Source: a virus
DNA: 64,000 bases
IMG/VR virus record: IMGVR_UViG_3300009152_000046
Location: 1 to 64,000 of that record
Direction: 5' to 3' (one strand)
Shown: in pieces, positions 1 through 7,334 of the stretch
Numbering within the stretch: position 1 is the first letter of the stretch
Layout: each line of letters starts with the position of its first letter
Notes under the pieces: generated by a model
Told to the model about the DNA's origin: nothing
Seen by the model: the letters and a program-made list of their open reading frames with translations, nothing else
The model's database searches: none
Made by a program: the position numbers and the translations under genes

Positions 1-2
1 TA

Positions 3-185
3 TTTGGTATTAATATCCATAAAGCTGGTGCTGACTCTACCTATGTAGAAAACTGGTCAGAAGGCTGTCAAGTATTTAAAAAATCTGCGGATTTTGATGC
101 ATTTATGGCAATCTGCAATAAGGCAAAGGCGATTCACGGTAACTCGTTTACATATACTCTACTTGAAAGCAAAGATATTGTTTAA
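3..185 (+). CDS. C-terminal end of a cell-wall-enzyme-like protein (5' truncated)
   Basis: Only the last 60 codons lie in the window; the frame is open from base 3 and stops at 183-185. The peptide contains IHKAG followed by WSEGCQVF and a FDAFM segment. The spacing of a His, a Gly and an S-x-G-C motif resembles the H...SxGC active-site region of L,D-transpeptidase/YkuD-like folds and of many phage lysis-associated proteins. That family link is inference from a short fragment. A lysis or peptidoglycan-processing role would fit a late gene, and a late-boxed gene follows directly. The N-terminus is outside the window, so domain order and start cannot be judged. Confidence 0.5.
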   Translation, partial: FGINIHKAGADSTYVENWSEGCQVFKKSADFDAFMAICNKAKAIHGNSFTYTLLESKDIV

Positions 186-228
186 TATAAATCAAATAGA
201 CTCGATGAGTTTAGCGTTATTTGGTGGA

Positions 229-238
229 ATAAATAATA
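229..238 (+). promoter_or_regulatory. Late-type promoter box
   Basis: AATAAATAAT followed by an A-run. The box starts 27 nt before the ATG at 256 and resembles the T4 late -10 element TATAAATA. Confidence 0.65.
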
Positions 239-255
239 AAAAATAAAGAAAACAA

Positions 256-594
256 ATGGCAGCATTTAACACAATTCATGTATTCGGTTTTGGCGATACT
301 CAGCTTATCGCAAAAGAGAAGAGCGGCACAGTAAAGTCAGCTACTTTAACTAAATTGCAAGCGTTCATCGACCACGTAAAAACCTTCAAACCAGCAGACG
401 TAGTAGCCGCTGAAGCTCATGTAATCCACGTATTTGGAGACAGAGACGTTCGTTACTTAGGTCGTACTGAAAATCGTGAAGATAAAGGATCTTACTCTGT
501 AAAAATCACTGAACTTAGCGCAACTATTTACAACGATTTCGTAAACGAATTGGTTGCAGCAGTAGCAGCACTTCCTGCACCAGTACAAGAGTAA
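256..594 (+). CDS. Small late protein of unknown function (112 aa)
   Basis: I do not recognise a family. The protein has two similar halves: IHVFGFGD near residue 7 and IHVFGDRD near residue 57, each followed by a charged or aliphatic stretch, so it may be an internal duplication of a small beta-rich unit. The C-terminus is Ala/Val-rich and ends in APVQE. It has a well-formed late box, an A-rich leader without a Shine-Dalgarno sequence, and a strong terminator just downstream, so it forms a monocistronic late unit. The frequent cgt and gta codons look like those of the capsid gene at 61 kb, which suggests high expression. A virion decoration or other abundant structural protein is possible but unproven. 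Confidence 0.75.
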   Translation: MAAFNTIHVFGFGDTQLIAKEKSGTVKSATLTKLQAFIDHVKTFKPADVVAAEAHVIHVFGDRDVRYLGRTENREDKGSYSVKITELSATIYNDFVNELVAAVAALPAPVQE

Positions 595-636
595 TTACTT
601 TTCTAACAAAAAATAAAACACGGTGCCAGACTATAT

Positions 637-665
637 AAAAAGGACGTCAAATTGACTTCCTTTTT
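637..665 (+). terminator. Rho-independent terminator
   Basis: AAAAAGGA-c-GTCAA pairs with TTGAC-t-TCCTTTTT around a one-base centre, ending in a T-run. It closes the 256-594 unit. Confidence 0.75.
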
Positions 666-678
666 GTTTATTGAGACT

Positions 679-688
679 AATAAATAAC
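679..688 (+). promoter_or_regulatory. Late-type promoter box with short spacing
   Basis: AATAAATAAC lies only 15 nt before the ATG at 694, against 24-31 nt for most other boxes. If used as a promoter it would give a leaderless or nearly leaderless message. Confidence 0.5.
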
Positions 689-693
689 ACTAT

Positions 694-1014
694 ATGAAAC
701 ACATACAATTATTTGAAAGCTGGCAACGTGAAGAAGAGATCACTCTTACTTCAAGACAGGGCAGACCTATTATCGTAAAGACAAAACACGGTAAAATCGA
801 AGAGATAACTAATGACTCTGGAGTAAGTTTTCCTTTTCATGCTGGACAACCTGTTACAGTTTTTATGAAAGGTTGGGCATGTAATCATGGATTCAGGTGG
901 AATGGCAAAGATGCTTGCGATCCAGGAGAAAAGAAAGTATTTGGAATCAAAGCTAAGCATATTCCTAAAGGACACGAATGGCGCAGTATTTGGCCACACA
1001 AATTCAACGATTAA
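694..1014 (+). CDS. Capsid-cargo candidate with targeting-like N-terminus (106 aa)
   Basis: Unknown function. It opens MKHIQLFESW, where L-F-E before Ser fits the (hydrophobic)-x-E prohead-protease site of T4-type phages. After that site comes a compact basic/aromatic domain with one pair of Cys (WACNHGF...DACDPG) that could bind metal or form a disulfide. The gene overlaps the 3' end of the convergent gene 1011-2225 by four bases. It follows a terminator and has its own late box. I infer a small protein packed in the head; an ordinary small late protein is the alternative. Confidence 0.7.
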   Translation: MKHIQLFESWQREEEITLTSRQGRPIIVKTKHGKIEEITNDSGVSFPFHAGQPVTVFMKGWACNHGFRWNGKDACDPGEKKVFGIKAKHIPKGHEWRSIWPHKFND

Positions 1015-2225
1015 CTATTTAACCAGTTTCTAAAGTTTAGAACGTGTACACTCTCGCGAACTCCTCTAAAATCTACAAAGATATTTTGAGCTTCATCTCT
1101 ATTAATAATAATTGACTTATCCCAACCTGCAGTTTTTACATATGGAAATTCACTGCTTCGGGAATCAGTTGCAATATCAGTAACAGTTCCAGTATTTACT
1201 AACCAATCACCATTTGCAAGCTCCTTAGCTAGAGAAACAGTATCTCCTTTTTTAAGAACACGTTCAGAAGAAGTTCCAGGTGGATTAAATTTTGGTTCAG
1301 GCAACCAGTGCAACCATTTTTTACCGAGAGTTATCTCTATTTCGTTACCTGTTGCTCCTTTTATTTGTTTAGATTTCAGGATAGGTAAAGCTCCCCAAGT
1401 ATTAAACTTTTCGTTTCGTTCAACTACCCATACTTTATCTGGAGTTACGTTCATTTGTTTAGGCACGTTTTCAGGCACAAACATTTCTCCTCCAGTCTGA
1501 GGAATTAGGTATATCTTTTCTTGAGGCAATACTGTATTTGCTTTAACAAACTCTTCAAGCTGTTCACTTGGACTAAGGTTAGAAGTAAAATCCAGAGTTA
1601 CTGGCGGAATATTTGCCGGATTTAAGAGAACTCTGTGAATTTTTACTAAGTCTTCCCTGTCTGACGCTTTAAAATTAAATATTCTAGCCATTCTCTCCAG
1701 ATATCTTTCGTTTTCTCTAAGCAAGTGGTCAATTGATTTATTAATTAAGAAATCTCTACCTTGCGGAGTCTGTCCGTCTACATTATAAAGCTTTAAAGTC
1801 TTGGCAGTTGGGCCGACTGTGAAAATCCAAAAGTATTTTCCCTGTACCATTTTATTGACGGTTCCCTCTTTTCTTTCATATACTTCAAAGATCGGTTTAG
1901 CTCTAGTTCCATCAGATAGAATTACAGTCGGTAGTGCCAAGCGAACAAGTCCAATTTTATCGCTCGGCACATCTGCCGCTGCAAATACTGATCCTGTTTC
2001 TGGATTTGCCAATTGGTGTAGTGCAACTCTAAAAAATTTAGTAATATCTGCAAGTTCAGATGAGGATACTTCTACTCGAGAACCGTCTTTTCCTTCTAAT
2101 CCAACTACATCTAGTTTTGCTAATCTGTCCTCTACTCGATCTGAATAGTGTTGATCCTTTACACCAGCTGAATTTTTTGCTAATGCTAATGCTTCGTTAA
2201 TGAAACCTATAAAGTCTTTTACCAC
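1011..2225 (-). CDS. Large capsid-cargo candidate (404 aa)
   Basis: Start is GTG at 2225, placed 27 nt after a minus-strand late box. The N-terminus MVKDFIGFINEALAL carries I-N-E before Ala, the best form of the cargo/cleavage motif seen here. The extreme C-terminus, VHVLNFRNWLNS, repeats the aromatic pattern without the Glu. Between them the protein is soluble, alpha/beta in character and not recognised. It is a single minus-strand gene between plus-strand late genes, yet has its own late box rather than the early-type promoter of other minus-strand genes. That supports late expression with the head genes. Function after packaging is unknown. Confidence 0.75.
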   Translation of the reverse strand: MVKDFIGFINEALALAKNSAGVKDQHYSDRVEDRLAKLDVVGLEGKDGSRVEVSSSELADITKFFRVALHQLANPETGSVFAAADVPSDKIGLVRLALPTVILSDGTRAKPIFEVYERKEGTVNKMVQGKYFWIFTVGPTAKTLKLYNVDGQTPQGRDFLINKSIDHLLRENERYLERMARIFNFKASDREDLVKIHRVLLNPANIPPVTLDFTSNLSPSEQLEEFVKANTVLPQEKIYLIPQTGGEMFVPENVPKQMNVTPDKVWVVERNEKFNTWGALPILKSKQIKGATGNEIEITLGKKWLHWLPEPKFNPPGTSSERVLKKGDTVSLAKELANGDWLVNTGTVTDIATDSRSSEFPYVKTAGWDKSIIINRDEAQNIFVDFRGVRESVHVLNFRNWLNS

Positions 2226-2242
2226 GAATTGCTTACTTTCTT

Positions 2243-2252
2243 ATTATTTATT
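2243..2252 (-). promoter_or_regulatory. Late-type promoter box (minus strand)
   Basis: Reads AATAAATAAT on the minus strand, 27 nt before the GTG at 2225. It forms one arm of a perfect palindrome with the box at 2254-2263. Confidence 0.65.
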
Positions 2253-2253
2253 T

Positions 2254-2263
2254 AATAAATAAT
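2254..2263 (+). promoter_or_regulatory. Late-type promoter box (plus strand)
   Basis: AATAAATAAT, 26 nt before the ATG at 2280, back to back with the minus-strand box one base away. Confidence 0.65.
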
Positions 2264-2279
2264 CAAGAAAAGCTTAACG

Positions 2280-2708
2280 ATGATCGATTTCAAGAAATAT
2301 GAAACAGTCGCGGCAAAATTAACCTCTGCTGCAAACGCTTTATGGAATAAAGTAACATTTATTACAGTCGCTGATATCCTAGCGGGTGACGTTGATCTTA
2401 CTGGATTAGACAAGAAATGTTGGGAACTAATGGATGTAAACTCAAATGCCATGCGATCTCTGTCTAAAGAGGTAGATTCAGTACCAGAAGATGAGTATTT
2501 TGAAAAATATGAAGATTTACATAATGCTACTGAAAACCTCCTATATCAATCTAGTGACAAACTAAATGCTATTGATATTATTATTAGTGCATTCCGAGAA
2601 ATAGAATACAAAGCAGACGAAGATAATTTCAAGGACAAATTTGGTGATATTCAACAAATTAACCTAGGAGAATCAGTTATTCGTCTAGAACGAATTACTA
2701 TGCTGTAA
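2280..2708 (+). CDS. Unknown late protein, helical and acidic (142 aa)
   Basis: No family recognised. It begins MIDFKKYETVAAKL, which shares the short aromatic/basic opening of neighbouring cargo candidates but lacks a clear (hydrophobic)-x-E site within the first 20 residues. The body is rich in Asp, Glu and Lys with long predicted helices (PEDEYFEKYEDL and a central IDIIISAF segment), so a helical bundle is likely. It is transcribed from one half of the divergent late-box palindrome and is followed after 35 nt by another late-boxed gene. Structural or head-associated roles are possible; nothing in the sequence decides. Confidence 0.7.
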   Translation: MIDFKKYETVAAKLTSAANALWNKVTFITVADILAGDVDLTGLDKKCWELMDVNSNAMRSLSKEVDSVPEDEYFEKYEDLHNATENLLYQSSDKLNAIDIIISAFREIEYKADEDNFKDKFGDIQQINLGESVIRLERITML

Positions 2709-2715
2709 TTCGTAA

Positions 2716-2725
2716 GATAAATAAT
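2716..2725 (+). promoter_or_regulatory. Late-type promoter box
   Basis: GATAAATAAT plus A-run, 28 nt before the ATG at 2744. Confidence 0.65.
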
Positions 2726-2743
2726 AAAAAAAGATAAGTTAGA

Positions 2744-4099
2744 ATGTCAAATTCAATTAACAAATTTTGGGCAAAAACGTTCGAAAGTTTTATCAACTTC
2801 GACTCTATTTTTGAAGCGTCTACCCTAAGTAAGACTGGTATGCCAGATAAGATGGTGACCGCTATTCATAAAAAAGCTGAACACTGGGATGAATATCCAA
2901 GAATGGCGCACACTTACCGTGGAGGAACAGCGATTCCGATGCCGTATAAATATCATGCACCATCTCACGATATTGAAATTAGCGAGCCTAAAGTGTTTAC
3001 TGGTAAAAAGACTAATGTTGATCCATATAGTGGTCGCGAAATTAAAAGTTTCTACACTGACTTTCACTGGTTTATTGAGTCTCTACCTTTTGGACAAAAT
3101 CGTGTCTTGATCGCAAATCCTGACCTAGATTTTTACATGTATATTTATGATAAATCAAAAAGTAAGGGAGCTACTGGAATGCAGTATGCAATCTTATGGT
3201 GGGATAAAGATCGTAAGCGTGCAGTTGACTTCGGTTATTCTGAATTAACAACTCAAGCAGTTGACCGTTCTAGAATTCGTGTAGTACATGATACTAAAGG
3301 TGGAAACCGTAGTGATAAAATTCAAGAATTTATTAGATCAGCGACTAAAGAAGGTGAAAAAAATTATGCACCGTCTACTAGTAAACCATTATACGCATAT
3401 AACTTAGATGTAGACTATAGTGGACAAACTGAACCTAGAGCTACACGTAAGGGCAGAGCCGGTTCTGCCGCTCCAGTAACATCAGTTGCTCTAATCGATG
3501 TATTTGCAGAGCGTTATAAAAACTTGCTTTCTATTTCTAAAGATGCAGTTAAAGGTAAATTTGTAGCTCAAGTCAATGCTGCCGAAGGTTATGCTCAGCC
3601 TTCTGCTCCAGTAGAAGAACTTGCAAGCTCAATTGAAGTTGATGCTAACCAATTAATGTATTTCCTTTTCACTAAAGTTAGAGATTTTAGAAAAGAATTA
3701 TACGGACTTGGTGCTGGTGCATACTCTAAAACTACTGGCTTCGAATTAGAAGCTGAAAATAAAATTGCTGACTCTTTTCCAAGACGTTCATATGCTGCAA
3801 GATACGAAGTTTCTTCAAAGACATTTAGTCCAGACGAAGAGCGTGCAGATCCCGAACAAGGATTTAGAGAAGCTCAACCTGAAAAATACAGAAGATCTCT
3901 TCCTGTTGCTGGAGAATATGCATCTATTCCAAGTATTATTAAAAACCATACACTGGATGGAACTCTATTCCGTTTCTTATATTACACATTAAGTGGAAAA
4001 ATCAATGCACCTAAAGTTAATATTCTTGCTCTATTAGGAATCGATCCTGATCAAGAAGATTTTACAGGATTGCCTGATTTTGAAACTTGGACTCTATAA
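2744..4099 (+). CDS. Large capsid-cargo candidate (451 aa)
   Basis: Unknown function. Residues 7-27 contain two overlapping copies of the aromatic cargo pattern (FWAKTFESF, then FINFDSIFEAS), ending in I-F-E before Ala, a good match to a T4-type prohead-protease site. The mature part is a large soluble protein with an Ala/Pro-rich linker near residues 230-245 and an acidic C-terminus ending in ETWTL. It has its own late box. The following gene starts four bases after its stop, so the two are probably co-translated. I infer a protein packaged with the DNA; a large, non-capsid late protein remains possible. Confidence 0.75.
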   Translation: MSNSINKFWAKTFESFINFDSIFEASTLSKTGMPDKMVTAIHKKAEHWDEYPRMAHTYRGGTAIPMPYKYHAPSHDIEISEPKVFTGKKTNVDPYSGREIKSFYTDFHWFIESLPFGQNRVLIANPDLDFYMYIYDKSKSKGATGMQYAILWWDKDRKRAVDFGYSELTTQAVDRSRIRVVHDTKGGNRSDKIQEFIRSATKEGEKNYAPSTSKPLYAYNLDVDYSGQTEPRATRKGRAGSAAPVTSVALIDVFAERYKNLLSISKDAVKGKFVAQVNAAEGYAQPSAPVEELASSIEVDANQLMYFLFTKVRDFRKELYGLGAGAYSKTTGFELEAENKIADSFPRRSYAARYEVSSKTFSPDEERADPEQGFREAQPEKYRRSLPVAGEYASIPSIIKNHTLDGTLFRFLYYTLSGKINAPKVNILALLGIDPDQEDFTGLPDFETWTL

Positions 4100-4103
4100 T
4101 ACA

Positions 4104-4499
4104 ATGAGCCATAAGTACATCAAGCTATTTGAAAGTGTCGAGGATATTAAAGATAAAAATATCCTCGATAACTTAATTATTCTGGCTGAAACTGGAATAT
4201 TAGATATTACTGATACTGACTTTACTGATGTTGGACCACGCAACGAGGGCTACGAGATTTACCTGGTAACTGACGATGGGAATGTAGGTTTCCACTGGGA
4301 TTCGGAAGAGTCAACTGAATATACTGGCGACAGCTGGTGGGACATGTTAATCTATTATACTCGTACAATTGGAGATACTCGTTATTCTCTTATTATGAGA
4401 GGAAGCGGTAAGGGACATGGAGACGAGGTTGAACTTGAAGAAACTGAGTCAGTCTTAAGACTATATAGCAAACCTGCTACAGAAAAAGCCAGATTTTAA
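4104..4499 (+). CDS. Capsid-cargo candidate (131 aa)
   Basis: The ATG at 4104 is preferred over an upstream in-frame ATG at 4080, which lies inside the previous gene; the chosen start sits just after that gene's stop. The N-terminus MSHKYIKLFESVED has L-F-E before Ser, nearly the same as the opening of the 694 and 33393-33887 proteins. The remainder is acidic, with a WDSEEST...GDSWWDML aromatic segment and a basic C-terminus; I do not recognise it. The stop codon lies inside the loop of a terminator hairpin, closing the 2744-4499 late unit. Confidence 0.7.
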   Translation: MSHKYIKLFESVEDIKDKNILDNLIILAETGILDITDTDFTDVGPRNEGYEIYLVTDDGNVGFHWDSEESTEYTGDSWWDMLIYYTRTIGDTRYSLIMRGSGKGHGDEVELEETESVLRLYSKPATEKARF

Positions 4500-4507
4500 T
4501 CTGGCTT
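4484..4507. terminator. Terminator between convergent genes
   Basis: AAAGCCAGA and TCTGGCTTT flank a six-base loop, with a T-run on the plus strand. It ends the 2744-4499 unit and overlaps the stop codon of the 4104 gene. It may also act on the minus-strand exonuclease gene. Confidence 0.8.
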
Positions 4508-4510
4508 TTT

Positions 4511-5032
4511 TTATTTTAATTTAATATCAAGACCCATTTTCTGCATTTTGATAATGACTTCAGCATTACCCTTTGCATCATCTACTGGGTGATGCGTGTG
4601 TACAGTGTCTCTAAGATGTTTCCACTTTGCACGCGAATCTTTTACTAAGCCACAGTACATGTCTCCAATTCTTCTACCTGAATATCCAAATGGGTTTGAA
4701 CCCAAGAAATAGTGAAAGTAATAATTGACCCATTGCCAATCGAATGCAAGGTTATCTGAAATAAAGACCGGTCGGCCGCTTTGGTTATTAGCTTCAATCC
4801 AGTCTTTAAACTCCTGCATCACGATAGCCGGGTCTCTAAATCCCATATGCTGGTCTCGAGTAATGCCGCTTATTGCAAGAGATTCAGGTATCCATTCACC
4901 TGAAATTGGTGCTACTTCTCCATAAAATGTTTTGCTTAAGCTTGGTTCCACAATTACTGCGCCAAACGACACCATTGAATATTTGTGTGGAATCGGTCCG
5001 TCTGCTTCAATATCTACTACGATTAAACTCAT
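4511..5032 (-). CDS. DEDDh 3'-5' exonuclease (DnaQ/DexA-like)
   Basis: A 173-residue RNase T/DnaQ-fold exonuclease. ExoI is VVDIEADG (Asp7 and Glu9); an ExoII-like region is SDNLAFDWQW near residue 95; ExoIII is HHPVDDAKGN, where the His followed by the DD pair defines the DEDDh class. The length is close to a minimal exonuclease domain and shorter than T4 DexA. It should remove nucleotides from 3' ends of DNA or RNA with two metal ions. The start overlaps the stop of the upstream 82-residue gene by four bases, and it is the last gene of a minus-strand unit led by the AAA+ ATPase and its early-type promoter. Roles in host DNA turnover or recombination are plausible. Confidence 0.85.
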   Translation of the reverse strand: MSLIVVDIEADGPIPHKYSMVSFGAVIVEPSLSKTFYGEVAPISGEWIPESLAISGITRDQHMGFRDPAIVMQEFKDWIEANNQSGRPVFISDNLAFDWQWVNYYFHYFLGSNPFGYSGRRIGDMYCGLVKDSRAKWKHLRDTVHTHHPVDDAKGNAEVIIKMQKMGLDIKLK

Positions 5033-5277
5033 AATAATAAAAATTTCTTTAATTTGTTAGTTATTTCTTCTTCGAATACTCGAGTATAGCGATTGCCTTC
5101 AGTTGGAGTTTCGCCATTTTTTATGGCGCATACAATATTAACTTCTCTCCATTCTCCCTGAGAATCGTGATTGCCCCATTGATCCCATACCGAATAGCTA
5201 TGATCGACTATTGAATATCCTTCTTTTTGCAGAAACTCTTTCATTTCTGACTCTTTAAAATAAATGTCTAGTTTCAT
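5029..5277 (-). CDS. Small unknown early protein (82 aa)
   Basis: Not recognised. The protein starts MKLDIYFKESEMKEF, has a central tryptophan-rich stretch (VWDQWGNHDSQGEW), and ends in a basic/leucine tail. It sits between the AAA+ ATPase gene (one base apart) and the exonuclease gene (four-base overlap), so it is very likely co-translated with both. A small partner of one of these enzymes is a reasonable guess only. Confidence 0.7.
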   Translation of the reverse strand: MKLDIYFKESEMKEFLQKEGYSIVDHSYSVWDQWGNHDSQGEWREVNIVCAIKNGETPTEGNRYTRVFEEEITNKLKKFLLL

Positions 5278-5278
5278 C

Positions 5279-6250
5279 TTATTTGAATCCTACTTTACTA
5301 CCTTTTTTAATACGTGGTGCGTTTTTTAAATCTCCTAAGTGTTTGATTGACTCTTCGAATGTTTTTCCCATTACGATTACCGAAATAATAAGTTCCTTTA
5401 AGTGAGAAAGAGACATGTTTTCAGTAAGCTGGATCCATTCACCAATATTGATTCGATCTAAATCCTCTGCTGTAAGTTTTGATTTGATGTAAGCTTCTCT
5501 TACCTCGCGAGTTGGCATTTCAACTTGGTATCTTCTATCAAATCTGGCAGGACGATTCGTGATCCTCTCTTGTAACTTCTCGGGATAGTTTGTTGTCGCG
5601 ATATAAACTACATTCTCAATCTGTTTGATCCCATCCAGGATGTTCAGGAGCTTTGTGGTAGAGTACCGATCCTCTCCAGCTAAGGAGTCAATGTCTTCAA
5701 GGATTACAATCAGCGGTCGATCTGGCTCAATTATTTTAATCGTGGTGATAAACTCTGAAAAATAGCGGATTTCATCCTCGTCCTTAATGTTGATAACTAT
5801 TCCATTCTTCTTTTCAATAATGTGTTTTATACAAAGCTGGATAATACCTGATTTGCCACAGCCTGGGTCTCCATACAATAGAATCCCGCGTTTGTGTACA
5901 AAATTATAGTCGCGATAGGTAGAACGACGTTCCCAAAAACATTCAATATCTTCAAGAATACTCTTGATCTCAGCAGACGGTAGTTCATATAACTCGTCCA
6001 CGTTCATTGGTTGTTTCTTCAGGGTATGCGCTTGTAAAGAAGCATTCCACTTTATTTCGTATAAACCACTAGGAATTGTTGGAGTGGTTGGAAATGCAGC
6101 AACATACTCCTCTCCTTTCATCGAGCTCCAACAGCTTGGGTTGTCAGGTCTCGGTTCATCTTCAGTAGTGTCGTCGTCGTCCATTAAATCGGATACTATG
6201 CCGAGCTTTCTTTCAAGCTCATCGATCGTGAGTGTCTTGTTTTTTGTCAT
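5279..6250 (-). CDS. AAA+ ATPase, BCS1/FtsH-type module
   Basis: A 323-residue protein with one AAA+ module in its C-terminal two thirds. Walker A is GDPGCGKS at about residues 127-134, Walker B ILEDID at about 183-188, the sensor-1-like ATTN at about 218-221, and an arginine-finger region RPARFDRR near 233-240. The first 100 residues are acidic and unrecognised, probably a substrate or partner domain. AAA+ proteins of this type remodel or unfold protein complexes using ATP. It heads a minus-strand unit with a small protein and a DEDDh exonuclease, under an early-type promoter 13 nt upstream. The substrate cannot be inferred; a loader or remodeler for replication proteins is one option. Confidence 0.85.
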   Translation of the reverse strand: MTKNKTLTIDELERKLGIVSDLMDDDDTTEDEPRPDNPSCWSSMKGEEYVAAFPTTPTIPSGLYEIKWNASLQAHTLKKQPMNVDELYELPSAEIKSILEDIECFWERRSTYRDYNFVHKRGILLYGDPGCGKSGIIQLCIKHIIEKKNGIVINIKDEDEIRYFSEFITTIKIIEPDRPLIVILEDIDSLAGEDRYSTTKLLNILDGIKQIENVVYIATTNYPEKLQERITNRPARFDRRYQVEMPTREVREAYIKSKLTAEDLDRINIGEWIQLTENMSLSHLKELIISVIVMGKTFEESIKHLGDLKNAPRIKKGSKVGFK

Positions 6251-6262
6251 ATGTACAGTTTT

Positions 6263-6296
6263 TAATACTATACAAAGAAACCCGCAAAAAGTTTAG
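6263..6296 (-). promoter_or_regulatory. Early-type promoter (minus strand)
   Basis: On the minus strand CTAAACTTTT, a 14-nt spacer, then TATAGTATTA, upstream of the AAA+ gene. It matches in sequence and spacing the elements at 58035-58065, 33367-33396 and 18663-18696. Confidence 0.6.
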
Positions 6297-6303
6297 AAAA
6301 AGG

Positions 6304-7251
6304 TTATTTAATGTACTTAGAAAACCACTGAGGTTGTACATTCTTCTTGATGAGTTTATCAAGATCACCATCGTCACGTCGATACACTAGAGAATTAAGT
6401 CTCTTTTTAATTTCTTTAAGCTGTGGAGGTAGCTCATTTGGTGAGCCTCCATCTACAAAAAAGTCAGTAGTTTCAGTACCATCTAAATTAAATTCAATAT
6501 CAGTATACGGCGGAGTCCAGTAGTCTCCTGGATCATGATCCACGCGTATTTCAAATTCAGTACTAAACATAAAGGTCACATCAACTGCTGGATCCATGTC
6601 AAAATACTGCAAGTACTTTTCATATTTTTTGTCTTTACATAAGACTCTAAAATTTATGTCCCATTCTACTGGCGAGGCTGACACATCAGATGCATCACTT
6701 GCAGCATTTTTTAATTCATCGCTAACTTCGTGAGAAAGAATATCGATTTCTGGAATATTAAAAAATGCAGTGTTTGCAGTTTCAGTAACTACCATTGAAT
6801 AAAACTCGTTCCATAACTGATCTCGCTCTTCCATATTGGAGTCAGCTGATTCTAATATGTACTCTACTGGATCAACCACATCTTCGATTTCTCTAAGAGC
6901 AGACTGAAGATTTGCATGTTTTAAGGTCTTCCAATGCCATGGAGTTTTATTATTGTTTTTCACGACACTGATCTTGCCAGGAGTCTTAAGATTTAGGACT
7001 GATCTAAGTGCATCTTCACTTAAAAATGCTATTTTTGCACTACGCAACTGTCCATCTTGTCTAGTAATTCGATAAAAATCATTTGAAAGAAATAACATTG
7101 TTACTCCAGTGTGAAGCTCAGCACTGCCAATTACGTGGGTTGCGAACAGAGACTTTTTACCAGCCTTTTCTTTTCCCTTAATTAGGACCACTGCACCAAA
7201 TCCAACGGACTCATCTATCTTTTCAAAGTAGCTTTTTATATGCTTTGCCAT
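6304..7251 (-). CDS. Capsid-cargo candidate (315 aa)
   Basis: Starts MAKHIKSYFEKIDESVG, with I-D-E before Ser at residues 12-15 as a possible prohead-protease site. Next comes VVLIKGKEKAGKKSLF, which looks superficially like a P-loop but lacks the G-x4-GK[ST] spacing, so I do not call an ATPase. The middle is acidic, the C-terminus basic (YRRDDGDLDKLIKKN). No family recognised. It is a minus-strand gene with its own late box, divergent from the nucleotidyltransferase gene, which also carries the cargo motif. The early-type promoter of the next minus-strand unit begins just past its stop codon. Confidence 0.75.
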   Translation of the reverse strand: MAKHIKSYFEKIDESVGFGAVVLIKGKEKAGKKSLFATHVIGSAELHTGVTMLFLSNDFYRITRQDGQLRSAKIAFLSEDALRSVLNLKTPGKISVVKNNNKTPWHWKTLKHANLQSALREIEDVVDPVEYILESADSNMEERDQLWNEFYSMVVTETANTAFFNIPEIDILSHEVSDELKNAASDASDVSASPVEWDINFRVLCKDKKYEKYLQYFDMDPAVDVTFMFSTEFEIRVDHDPGDYWTPPYTDIEFNLDGTETTDFFVDGGSPNELPPQLKEIKKRLNSLVYRRDDGDLDKLIKKNVQPQWFSKYIK

Positions 7252-7269
7252 TATCTAGTATTTCTTTAT

Positions 7270-7279
7270 CTTATTTATT
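7270..7279 (-). promoter_or_regulatory. Late-type promoter box (minus strand)
   Basis: Reads AATAAATAAG on the minus strand, 28 nt before the ATG at 7251. Confidence 0.6.
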
Positions 7280-7304
7280 CTACAAATAAAAATAAGTTGT
7301 GATC

Positions 7305-7314
7305 GATAAATAAC
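7305..7314 (+). promoter_or_regulatory. Late-type promoter box
   Basis: GATAAATAAC, 30 nt before the TTG start at 7335; divergent from the box at 7270-7279. Confidence 0.6.
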
Positions 7315-7334
7315 ATAAATACTATATTTTCGTT

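Noticed and set aside
6304-7251. P-loop ATPase call for the cargo candidate (KGKEKAGKKSLF)
   Set aside because: Spacing does not match G-x4-GK[ST] and no Walker B or other ATPase motif follows.
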